Shown: positions 7,107 through 13,141 of the stretch, in pieces
Numbering within the stretch: position 1 is the stretch's first letter
Layout of the letters: each line of letters starts with the position of its first letter
Made by a program: the position numbers and the translations under genes
NCBI GenBank assembly: GCA_051000755.1
Contig: JBPCNZ010000023.1
Span: forward strand, 1-13,267
From: JALZAH01 sp051000755
GTDB taxonomy: Bacteria > Actinomycetota > Acidimicrobiia > Acidimicrobiales > Palsa-688
Direction of reading: 5' to 3'
DNA: 13,267 nucleotides
The notes under the pieces: generated by a model
Told to the model about the DNA's origin: nothing
What the model saw: only the letters and a program-made list of their open reading frames with translations
Database searches by the model: none

Positions 7107-8011
7107 TCGGCCTCTCTGCCGGCGACCTGAGCACGCTGGCCGACGACGCCCGCTACGCCGAATCGTTGGGCTTCGATGATGTGGCGTGCGGTGAGCACGC
7201 CTTCTTCCACGGTTCCGTCCCCAACGCCTTCGTGGCCCTGGCAGCGGCCGCGGGAGCAACCAGCACCGTCCGGTTGGTGAGCGCCATCTCCCTTGCGCCC
7301 CTCTATCCGGCGGCTCTGTTCGCCAAGCTGGTAGCCAGCCTCGACGTGGTCTCCGGCGGACGCTTCGAGCTCGGCCTCGGCGCGGGCGGCGAGTACCCGC
7401 CGGAGTTCGAGGCGTGCGGGATCGACCCGGCCACCCGCTTCCGGCGTCTCGAGGAGTCGGTGACGGTCTGCCGGTTGCTCTTCGGTGGGGGGCCCGTCGA
7501 CTTCGACGGTGAGTTCAGCCATCTTCACGGGGTGGTGCTCGACCCTCTCCCCGCCCAGCGCCCCGGGCCCCCGATCTGGATGGCCGGGCGGAAGGGGAAG
7601 GCGCTGGAACGGGTGGGCCGCCTCGCCGACGTCTGGTTGCCCTACATGGTCAGCCCGGAGATGGTGGCCGACGGTCTGGCCCGGGTCCACGCCTCGGCGG
7701 CCGAAGAGGGCCGGCCGCCCGGCTCGGTCTCCGGCGCCGTCTTCGCGTGGACCTGCACCGACGCCGACGGGGATTGGGCCCGACGGACCGGCATCGACAC
7801 AGTCAGCGCCATCTACCAGCAGGACTTCGCTCGTCTGGCGGACCGCTACCTGTTGGTCGGCACCCCGGCGCAGATCATCGAACGGGTCGGCGAGTACGTC
7901 GCCGCCGGGGTCGAACGGGTCATCATGGCGGTGGCTGCCGGGGACGCCGATCGGCGGCGGGTCGTCGAGACCATCGCCGAGGACGTGCTCCCCGCCCTGT
8001 CGAAGCTGTGA
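7100..8011 (+). CDS. LLM-class flavin-dependent oxidoreductase, probably F420-dependent
   Basis: The 303-residue protein is a TIM-barrel luciferase-like oxidoreductase. Visible hallmarks are the N-terminal strand MRVGLSAGD, LADDARYAESLGFDDVACGEH, TVRLVSAISLAPLYPAALFAKLVASLDVVSGGRFELGLG (given here in outline, the usual barrel core), RFRRLEESV, and the later PIWMAGRKGKALERVGRLADVW and LLVGTPAQIIERV. This composition is typical of actinobacterial F420H2-dependent reductases rather than FMN/FAD luciferases, but cofactor choice cannot be proven by eye. GTG 7100 is the only plausible start: GTGs in the two upstream repeat copies are out of frame because the unit is 17 bp. It is probably cotranscribed with the DinB gene; such pairs may act in detoxification or secondary metabolism. 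Confidence 0.85.
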   Translation: MRVGLSAGDLSTLADDARYAESLGFDDVACGEHAFFHGSVPNAFVALAAAAGATSTVRLVSAISLAPLYPAALFAKLVASLDVVSGGRFELGLGAGGEYPPEFEACGIDPATRFRRLEESVTVCRLLFGGGPVDFDGEFSHLHGVVLDPLPAQRPGPPIWMAGRKGKALERVGRLADVWLPYMVSPEMVADGLARVHASAAEEGRPPGSVSGAVFAWTCTDADGDWARRTGIDTVSAIYQQDFARLADRYLLVGTPAQIIERVGEYVAAGVERVIMAVAAGDADRRRVVETIAEDVLPALSKL

Positions 8012-8020
8012 ACCGGGCTC

Positions 8021-8049
8021 TCACACCGCCTTCATTGCGGCCTCACATC
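8021..8049 (+). promoter_or_regulatory. Three 11-bp-period direct repeats (PhoP/PhoB-type box) before the DUF5666 gene
   Basis: Units start at 8021 (TCACACC), 8032 (TCATTGC) and 8043 (TCACATC), each separated by 4 nt. Seven nt after the last comes GACACT (8057-8062), a -10-like hexamer 7 nt before ATG 8070. Final unit, spacing and period match the site at 3750-3789. Confidence 0.5.
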
Positions 8050-8069
8050 CGGCCCCGACACTGGAGGAC

Positions 8070-8546
8070 ATGGGACAGACAACCAGCTTCATCCGTCGCC
8101 ACGTAGGGGCGGCCGTCGCCAGCGGCGTCGCCGTCGTCGCCTTGGCCGGGGGCGGCATCGCCTACGCCGCCACCTCATCAGGATCCTCCGCCCCGGCCAA
8201 GGCATCTCCCCCGCCCGCCAGCGCCCCCGCCTCCAGCGGGACCCACGGGTCCAAGGCCAAGGCCAAGCATCCTGGTGTACGGGGAACCGTCACCGCCGTC
8301 AGCGGTGGGGCGTGGACCGTGAAGACCGCCAAGGGCGTCTCCATGACGGTCACCGTCACCCCCCAGACCACCTTCGGAACCAAGAAGGCACCGAGCTCGG
8401 CGACGAGCTTCCCGGTCGGGTCAACGGTGCGGGTCAGCGGGCAACAGAACGGCACCTCGATCACGGCCACTCGCATCACGGCTCCCAAGGCCGCCAGCGG
8501 GTCGACCACCGGCGGGTCGACGCCCAGCACCACCACAGCGTCGTAG
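8070..8546 (+). CDS. Secreted or membrane-anchored DUF5666-like protein
   Basis: From ATG 8070 the product is 158 residues. Residues 1-35 form a signal peptide or anchor: positive FIRRHVG, a hydrophobic core AAVASGVAVVALAGGGIA, then a possible AYA-A cleavage site. A Ser/Pro/Ala/Lys-rich linker follows. The folded part (about 70-140) is a small beta domain: VRGTVTAVSGGAWTVKTAKG, TVTVTPQTTFGTK, FPVGSTVRVSGQQNGTSITA, which fits DUF5666. A Thr/Ser-rich tail ends it. The function is unknown. The frame is open far upstream inside the preceding gene in another frame; ATG 8070 is chosen because the signal peptide begins there and GGAGGA (8063-8068) or the leaderless-type -10 precedes it. Its promoter resembles that of the DUF1800-DUF1501 unit. 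Confidence 0.8.
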   Translation: MGQTTSFIRRHVGAAVASGVAVVALAGGGIAYAATSSGSSAPAKASPPPASAPASSGTHGSKAKAKHPGVRGTVTAVSGGAWTVKTAKGVSMTVTVTPQTTFGTKKAPSSATSFPVGSTVRVSGQQNGTSITATRITAPKAASGSTTGGSTPSTTTAS

Positions 8547-8595
8547 GAGACCCACCACCTGGCCGCGGAGCTCCACCGGGAGGAGCAAATCGGAG

Positions 8596-8601
8596 TACGC
8601 T
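8596..8601 (+). promoter_or_regulatory. Candidate -10 element TACGCT before the receiver gene
   Basis: TACGCT is identical to the hexamer at 9329-9334. No start codon lies at the leaderless distance, so the mRNA would have a leader of roughly 50 nt reaching ATG 8657. AGGAG (8636-8640) lies in it but 16 nt from the ATG, which is long. Confidence 0.35.
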
Positions 8602-8656
8602 CGACTCGGTCGCTCATGTCGGGTGACCATTGCCCAGGAGCAGATCGGCGGTTCCC

Positions 8657-9079
8657 ATGGGAGCGCCTAGCACATCGACCACAACAGCGACCACGGACCT
8701 CCCGGCGCCGAGCGGGGTGCGGGTCGTGGTCATCGATCACCGCCACGACCGTCGCCAGCTGATGGGCCATGTGACCGAACTGGGGGGCGACGACGTCACG
8801 ATCGTCGGCTTCGCTGAGGATCCGGCCGGGGCGGTGGACGCCGTCGACCGCCTCGACGCCACGGCCGTGGTGGTGGAGATCCAACTCCCCATCGCTCTCG
8901 GATTGGAAACGATCACGGCGTTGAGAAAGGCCCGCCCGGCGTTGCGGATCGTCATCTGCACATTCCACGACAATGACGACACCCGCTTGGCCGCCATCGC
9001 CTCCGGAGCCGACGCCTACCTCATCAAGCCCCTCAGCCCGCGCGACATCTACCCGTTGCTTCTCAGCGAACCCCGCTGA
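8657..9079 (+). CDS. Stand-alone receiver-like protein lacking the phospho-acceptor Asp
   Basis: From ATG 8657 the protein is 140 residues: a disordered Thr/Ser-rich N-terminus (1-20) and one CheY-like receiver domain. Strand 1 is VRVVVIDHRHDRR, where the usual acidic pair is reduced to Asp27-His28. Strand 3 is AVVVEIQLPIALGLE, where Glu74 stands at the phosphorylated Asp. The switch Thr102 (VICTF) and Lys124 (YLIKPLSP) are kept. There is no output domain. A Glu at the acceptor site can mimic the phosphorylated state, so this may be a constitutively on or phosphorylation-independent receiver; that is inference. A TTG start at 8630 is possible but less likely. No histidine kinase lies nearby. 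Confidence 0.8.
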   Translation: MGAPSTSTTTATTDLPAPSGVRVVVIDHRHDRRQLMGHVTELGGDDVTIVGFAEDPAGAVDAVDRLDATAVVVEIQLPIALGLETITALRKARPALRIVICTFHDNDDTRLAAIASGADAYLIKPLSPRDIYPLLLSEPR

Positions 9080-9112
9080 GACCGCAACGCTCAGAGCCAG
9101 GGGCGGCAACCC

Positions 9113-9226
9113 TCAGAGATTGAGGCCCTTGCGCGTCTCGAGCTTGTCCTTCTTCTCCCGGCGCTTCTCCTTCAGAGACTTGCCGGCCTTCTTGGCGCTT
9201 GCCTTGCGGGGAGACTTCTCGGTCAT
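9113..9226 (-). CDS. Small Lys/Arg-rich protein (37 residues)
   Basis: Reading leftward from ATG 9226, the product is a short basic peptide starting MTEKSPRKASAKKAGKS, with a KSLKEKRREKKDK core and an RKGLNL end. Small proteins with a KSLKEKR-like core are common and unnamed in actinobacteria; a nucleic-acid-binding role is plausible but unproven. AAGGGGG just upstream of the ATG is a strong ribosome binding site, and a TAAGAT -10 lies at 9249-9254 on this strand. These two signals favour ATG 9226 over in-frame upstream starts. It converges with the receiver gene, ending 34 nt from its stop. Confidence 0.7.
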   Translation of the reverse strand: MTEKSPRKASAKKAGKSLKEKRREKKDKLETRKGLNL

Positions 9227-9248
9227 GTCTGCCCCCTTCCCTGCCCCG

Positions 9249-9254
9249 ATCTTA
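9249..9254 (-). promoter_or_regulatory. -10 element TAAGAT for the small basic protein
   Basis: TAAGAT on the minus strand would start transcription near 9242, giving a leader of about 16 nt that contains the GGGAAGGGGG ribosome binding site of the gene starting at 9226. Confidence 0.45.
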
Positions 9255-9328
9255 CTCATCCAGCCACCCGGCGCGCTGCCAGACGCGAGGCTGACGGCCA
9301 GGCGCCATGGTCGGCCGGAGGCGGGCAG

Positions 9329-9334
9329 TACGCT
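9329..9334 (+). promoter_or_regulatory. -10 element TACGCT, leaderless-type promoter
   Basis: TACGCT followed by 6 nt and ATG 9341. It supports ATG 9341 as the true start of the following frameshifted gene. Confidence 0.55.
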
Positions 9335-9340
9335 CACCCC

Positions 9341-9852
9341 ATGGTCGTGACCAACCCGATCGATGTCGTCGAGGAGGGAACGAATCTCGCCTTCTCGTTC
9401 TCGGAGATGCTGCGCTACAGCGGTCCGGAAGTCCCGCCGGGGTGGCCTTGGCGTACCAGGCGATGCGGGGCGGGTTCCCGATGCTCGATGCTGAGGGGCC
9501 CCCGGAGCGCCGGGAAGTCAGGGTCGATACGCCCTTTCGTGGTCCGGGGGCACGGGACGGCTTCGAGTTGGTAACTCGCGGCGTCACCGAGGGCCGATAC
9601 GTCGTCGATGGCGGCCTCGAACGGCCCGAGCGGGGTGGCACCCTCGAAGCCTTCGTGTTCCGCCTGACCTATCGCGACCGGACCGTCACCCTGCTGGCCC
9701 GGGAGGGTGTCATCACCGACGAATTCGTCTCCCTGGCTCGGATGGACAATCGCAACTCCGACGAGGAGCGCCATCTCCACGAGCTGAAGCTCGACCTTAC
9801 GGACCGGTTGTTGACTTCGGCCCCCATCGAGGTCTTCGACATCGAAGAGTAG
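9341..9852 (+). pseudogene. Uncharacterised soluble protein gene with a one-base frameshift
   Basis: The N-terminal 30 residues are read from ATG 9341 (MVVTNPIDVVEEGTNLAFSF, then SEMLRYSGP). Around 9424-9440 the sensible sequence moves to another frame and continues SPAGVALAYQAMRGGFPML, PERREVRVDTPFRGPGARD, FELVTRGVTEGRYVVD, VFRLTYRDRTVTLLAREG to the stop at 9850-9852. Adding one base near 9429-9432 restores YSGPE-S-PAGVALAY and gives about 170 residues. The protein has mixed helix/strand character, no signal peptide and an acidic tail. I do not recognise the family. The downstream part could be translated from GTG 9442 if the shift is real. Either a sequencing error or an inactivating deletion is possible. 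Confidence 0.65.
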
Positions 9853-9862
9853 AGCATTCGGC

Positions 9863-10234
9863 TTACGCCCAGCCCAGCTCCTCGAGGCGGGCGTCAGAGA
9901 TCCCGAAATGATGAGCGACCTCGTGAATCACCGTGGTGGTGACGATGCGGATCAGGTCGTCCTCATCGCCAGCCAGACGGCTGATCGGTCCTCGAAAGAT
10001 GGTTATGCGATCGGGCATGGCACCGCCGTACGACAGAGGAGAGCGCCGCGTCAGATCGACGCCCTGATACAGCCCGAGCAGGGTCCCCCGGCGCCCGCCC
10101 AGCTGTTCAGAGGTGGGCCAATCGGCGACGGTGACGGCGACGTTCTGCATGCGGCGACCAAGGACCTCGGGAATGCTGTCAAGGGCGTCGGCCACCAGCT
10201 GTTCGAACTCCCGTTCACCGACCTCGACGACCAT
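9863..10234 (-). CDS. Minimal zinc metallopeptidase (DUF1025/zincin-like family)
   Basis: The 123-residue protein carries a zincin motif near its C-terminus: VIHEVAHHFGISDARLEELGW, split as HEVAHH at 104-109 and GISD at 111-114, giving likely ligands His104, His108 and Asp114 with catalytic Glu105. The N-terminus (EFEQLVADALDSIPEVL) and ITIFRGPISR segment fit the PF06262 family of small single-domain metallopeptidases common in actinobacteria. Its substrate is unknown. It lies 18 nt after the Lsr2 stop on the same strand, so the two are probably cotranscribed. ATG 10234 has no obvious ribosome binding site. It converges with the gene ending at 9852, with 10 nt between the stops. Confidence 0.85.
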   Translation of the reverse strand: MVVEVGEREFEQLVADALDSIPEVLGRRMQNVAVTVADWPTSEQLGGRRGTLLGLYQGVDLTRRSPLSYGGAMPDRITIFRGPISRLAGDEDDLIRIVTTTVIHEVAHHFGISDARLEELGWA

Positions 10235-10252
10235 GGCTACAGCGCGAAAGGC

Positions 10253-10582
10253 CTAACGGCTGGCGTTGAAGGCGTCTCGGACTTCAGCGGCTATGCGGCC
10301 GCGATCCGAGACCTTGTAGCCGTTCGCCTTGGCCCACTCACGCACCGCCGCCGTCTGGTCCTTGTTGCTGACGGAGGCTCGACGCTGACGGGACCGGATG
10401 GCGCCGGGCTCAGCCTTTTGGCCATGCTGTATCCACTTCTCGAAGGACTTCTCGATGGCGGCGACGTTCTTTGCGTTGAGATCGATGTTGTAGTTGATTC
10501 CGCGGAAGCCGAAGCGGACGGACTCTACGGCTTCGCTACCGTCAATGTCGTCGGTGATGCGGACAATGGTCTCTTTGGCCAC
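10253..10582 (-). CDS. lsr2: Lsr2, H-NS-like nucleoid-associated DNA-bridging protein
   Basis: The 109-residue protein matches Lsr2 along its length (known members are about 112). The N-terminal dimerisation domain is AKETIVRITDDIDGSEAVES, FGFRGINYNIDLNAKNVAAI, and the C-terminal DNA-binding domain ends VREWAKANGYKVSDRGRIAA with the AT-hook-like RGR at 94-96. Lsr2 bridges DNA and silences AT-rich, often horizontally acquired, genes. GTG 10582 is chosen because the family begins (M)AK and because AGGGAAAGG lies just upstream; the frame is open further to 10636 but that extension would cover the promoter. It is the first gene of a likely two-gene unit with the metallopeptidase. Confidence 0.95.
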   Translation of the reverse strand: MAKETIVRITDDIDGSEAVESVRFGFRGINYNIDLNAKNVAAIEKSFEKWIQHGQKAEPGAIRSRQRRASVSNKDQTAAVREWAKANGYKVSDRGRIAAEVRDAFNASR

Positions 10583-10607
10583 GGGTGCCTTTCCCTGGGG
10601 TAGCACC

Positions 10608-10636
10608 ACTATGCACCAGCGGTGGCGAATGGGCAA
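10608..10636 (-). promoter_or_regulatory. Sigma70-type promoter of lsr2
   Basis: On the minus strand, TTGCCC (10631-10636) is followed by exactly 17 nt and CATAGT (10608-10613). Transcription would begin near 10601, leaving a leader of about 19 nt with the AGGGAAAGG ribosome binding site before GTG 10582. This is the best -35/-10 pair in the window. Confidence 0.6.
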
Positions 10637-10720
10637 GAGTAACCATTTGTTGACAGCTCACTCAACCATTCCAGCGGAGCGTCTAACTCATTACCGTGCC
10701 CCTCTACGCGGCGGCCACGG

Positions 10721-10738
10721 AAAAAGACGAGCTACGTC
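10721..10738 (-). terminator. Weak hairpin plus T-run at the end of the 10732-11262 gene
   Basis: On the minus strand GACG-TAGCT-CGTC is followed by TTTTT, overlapping the gene's TAG stop. The stem is only 4 bp, so this is a marginal intrinsic terminator. Confidence 0.3.
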
Positions 10739-11262
10739 GCGGGGTGGACGCCGAGGCGCTCGACGAGAACAGAGCGAAGCATCAGGACCTTGCTCTCCAT
10801 CGCCGGACGGAGGCCGGCGACCTGGCCGGTGGGCACGAAGGTTCGAAGCCAGTATTCGGGGGCGACCGTCTGGTCGGAGCCGGCGACGGCTACGAGTATG
10901 ACGTCCGGCAGCTCACCCGAGGGACAGAGGATGGCGGCGACCAGGCCGGCCCGTGAGGCGCCGGGCCGGCCAACGCTGGTCAGCTGAAGCCATTGGTCGG
11001 AACCGAGCGCATGGGTGTTCCAACCGAGAAGGTCAGGCCGGCTGGAGAGGTCCTCGAAGAAGTCGGCGATGCCCGTGAGGGTCGTGTCAGACCGATCATC
11101 GACCTCGGAGAGCAGAACCGGGTGGCGGGGGAACAGGGCGTCGAGCGGGATCACGGGCAATCCGATGGCGATGGGGGCACCAGCCACGACGCTGGCAAGA
11201 GCGGCCGGTTCGGCGTTCGCCACGCGAACCAACTCGTCGGCCACGTCCTCGAAGGTGAACAC
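10732..11262 (-). CDS. Uncharacterised soluble protein (176 residues)
   Basis: From GTG 11262 the protein begins MFTFEDVADELVRVANAEP and contains GAPIAIGLPVIPLDALFPRH, LTGIADFFEDLSS, RAGLVAAILCPSGELPDVIL and a C-terminal MLRSVLVERLGVH. It is mixed alpha/beta, with no signal peptide, no clear transmembrane segment and no motif I recognise. The minus frame is preferred over the open plus frames because its composition is normal, while the plus frames give repetitive Gly/Arg-rich shadows. GGGGGA lies upstream of the GTG; no other start exists before an in-frame TGA 13 codons back. It is divergent from the aminotransferase gene, sharing a 72-nt region. Confidence 0.65.
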   Translation of the reverse strand: MFTFEDVADELVRVANAEPAALASVVAGAPIAIGLPVIPLDALFPRHPVLLSEVDDRSDTTLTGIADFFEDLSSRPDLLGWNTHALGSDQWLQLTSVGRPGASRAGLVAAILCPSGELPDVILVAVAGSDQTVAPEYWLRTFVPTGQVAGLRPAMESKVLMLRSVLVERLGVHPAT

Positions 11263-11334
11263 GACCTTGTTCTTCCCCCGCCGGACGACGAAGCAACCTC
11301 GTCAGATGCCGAGTCGGGCGCGAGGATGAGACCC

Positions 11335-12597
11335 ATGACTATCGAGGGCAGCCTTCCGAGCCTCCTGCATCCCTTCGCCAGGCCCGCCGCCGCCCGCAAC
11401 GCCTTCGTCGACATCGTGGCCGGCGACGGCGCCGAAGTGACCGACGCGCAGGGGCGCGTCTACATCGATGCGCTCGGCAGCCTGTGGTACTGCAACGTTG
11501 GTCATGGACGGGCCGAGATCGCCGATGCGGTTTCGGCCCAGATGCGGCGGCTCGAGGTGTTCCACACCTTTGACCGCTTCACCAACCCGCCTGCCGACGC
11601 CCTCGCCGACCGTTTGGCCACCCTGGCCCCCATGACCGAGGCGCGGGTGTTCCTCACCTCCGGAGGCTCGGAGTCGGTCGAGACGACGATCAAGCTGGCC
11701 CGTATCGCTCAGGTACGCGCCGGCCACCCGGAGCGGACGGTGGTGGTGAGCCGCCAACCGTCCTATCACGGCGTCACCTATGCCGCCATGTCGGTCACCG
11801 GCCTGCCGGCCAACCAGGACGGCTTCGGTCCCCTGCTGCCCGACGTGGTCCAGATTCCCTATGACGACATCGACGCCCTGGACAAGCTGAGCGAGGCTAT
11901 CGACGGCCGGATCGCGGCGGTGATCGCCGAGCCGGTCGTCGGCGCCGGCGGCGTGTACCCGCCCCCCGATGGCTATCTCAGCGACCTCCGGGACCGCTGC
12001 GACCGGTTGGGCGCCTATCTCGTGCTCGATGAGGTCATCTGCGGCTTTGGCCGCCTCGGGGCGTGGTGGGGCGCCGAGCATTTCGGAGTCCGGCCGGATC
12101 TCGTCACCTTCGCCAAGGGGGTGACGTCGGGGTACCTGCCTCTCGGCGGGGTGCTGGTAGGCCCAGCCGTGCGTGGTCCGCTGGAGTCCGAGCCCGATTT
12201 CGTGCTCAAGCACGGGTTCACCTACAGCGGTCATCCCTTGCCGGCCGTCGCCGCCCTGGCCAACCTCGACGTCATCGACCAGGACGGCCTCCTCGGCCGG
12301 GCCGGGGGCATCGGCGAGCAGTTGGGCAATGGCCTCGCCACTCTGGTCGATGGCGATCATGTGGTCGAGGTCCGGGGGACGATGGGGATCTGGGCCATCG
12401 GGCTGGCGTCGCACCTCCATGCCCCGACGGTGCGTGACGCGCTGCTCGACTTCGGAGTCATTGCCCGGCCGGTCGGCAACTCGACGCTGGCCTACTGCCC
12501 ACCGCTGGTCATCACCGCCGATCAGATTGAGCGCAGCGTGGACGGGACCCGGCGGGCCATCGCCGCGGTCGTGGGTCGTTCGAAGTCCCAGGGGTGA
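11335..12597 (+). CDS. Class III PLP-dependent aminotransferase
   Basis: The 420-residue protein is a complete fold-type I, class III aminotransferase (omega-aminotransferase group). Seen in order: substrate-side YIDALGSLWYCNVGHG, phosphate-binding TSGGSESVETTIKLA (Ser109 onward), SYHGVTYAAMS with the ring-stacking region, EPVVGAGGVYPPPDGY, PLP-binding VLDEVICGFGR (Asp232), and the Schiff-base Lys261 in TFAKGVTSGYLPLGG. Members transfer amino groups from diamines, beta-alanine, taurine or similar to pyruvate or 2-oxoglutarate; the donor cannot be read from sequence. ATG 11335 is preferred over the in-frame ATG 11326, with GAGGATGAG as ribosome binding site or a weak -10. The longer frame back to 10993 covers the neighbouring minus gene and is not real. 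Its stop abuts the stop of the nicotinamidase gene. Confidence 0.9.
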   Translation: MTIEGSLPSLLHPFARPAAARNAFVDIVAGDGAEVTDAQGRVYIDALGSLWYCNVGHGRAEIADAVSAQMRRLEVFHTFDRFTNPPADALADRLATLAPMTEARVFLTSGGSESVETTIKLARIAQVRAGHPERTVVVSRQPSYHGVTYAAMSVTGLPANQDGFGPLLPDVVQIPYDDIDALDKLSEAIDGRIAAVIAEPVVGAGGVYPPPDGYLSDLRDRCDRLGAYLVLDEVICGFGRLGAWWGAEHFGVRPDLVTFAKGVTSGYLPLGGVLVGPAVRGPLESEPDFVLKHGFTYSGHPLPAVAALANLDVIDQDGLLGRAGGIGEQLGNGLATLVDGDHVVEVRGTMGIWAIGLASHLHAPTVRDALLDFGVIARPVGNSTLAYCPPLVITADQIERSVDGTRRAIAAVVGRSKSQG

Positions 12598-13140
12598 TCA
12601 GCGGGCCAGGACCTGTGCTCCGGCATCGGCAAGCTCCCGGAGAGCGTTCTCGCCGTCTCCGGGGCGGAGGTCAACGGGCCGCACGCCATCGGACAGCACC
12701 ACCGTGGTGAAACCGTTCCGCAAGGCGTCGAGCGCCGTCTCCTTGACGCAGTAGTCCGTGGCCAGGCCCATGACGACGACCCGATCGATCCTGCGATCAC
12801 GCAGCAAGCCGAGCAGCCTCGTCTCTTGCTCGGCACCACTCGACGGATCGCGCACGGTGAAACCCGAATAGCCATCTCCCCCATCGGTCCCTTTGCGGAT
12901 CACCGGACCGTGGACCGCCAGCCCGGGCGCCAACTCGGCGCCCCAGGTGTCCGCCACGCAATGCACCGGCCACGTCCCGCCGTCCTTGGCGAAATGGGCC
13001 GTCGTCGGTGGATGCCAGTCCTGGGTGAACACGACGAGGGCGCCGGCGGCCTCGGCGGCCTCGATCTGGTCGTTGGCGAAGTCAACCACCTCCACGCCAC
13101 CGAAGACCGACAGGGAACCACTGGGGTCGGCAAAATCATT
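12598..13140 (-). pseudogene. pncA: Nicotinamidase (PncA-type isochorismatase fold), 5'-truncated by mobile DNA
   Basis: The frame encodes most of a nicotinamidase, which converts nicotinamide to nicotinate for NAD salvage. Numbered from GTG 13095, it keeps metal ligands Asp26, His28 (FTQDWHPP), His45 (WPVHC), catalytic Lys68 (VIRKG) and catalytic Cys116 (GLATDYCVKETALDA). Similarity begins further upstream, at NDFADPSGSLSVFGG (13096-13140), which is the second half of the family's DVQNDF motif. The first half, with the catalytic Asp and the preceding beta strand, is missing: the codons before NDF read GAPHP and lead in frame to the stop codon of the fragment at 13165. Translation from GTG 13095 would give 165 residues without the catalytic Asp, so the gene is almost certainly inactive as it stands. 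Confidence 0.75.
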
Positions 13141-13141
13141 C

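Noticed and set aside
8570..8586. Hairpin GCTCC/GGAGC after the DUF5666 gene as a terminator
   Set aside because: The 5-bp stem with a 7-nt loop is followed by A-rich, not T-rich, sequence on the plus strand.
9111..9125. CCTCA/TGAGG hairpin between convergent genes
   Set aside because: Five base pairs, no T-run on either strand, and mostly within the 3' end of the small basic gene.
10650..10655. Perfect TTGACA on the plus strand
   Set aside because: No -10 lies at 16-18 nt and no plus-strand gene follows; the downstream plus frames are antisense to the 10732-11262 gene.
10993..11334. N-terminal extension of the aminotransferase frame
   Set aside because: It lies opposite the minus-strand gene and precedes the conserved aminotransferase N-terminus, which starts properly at ATG 11335.
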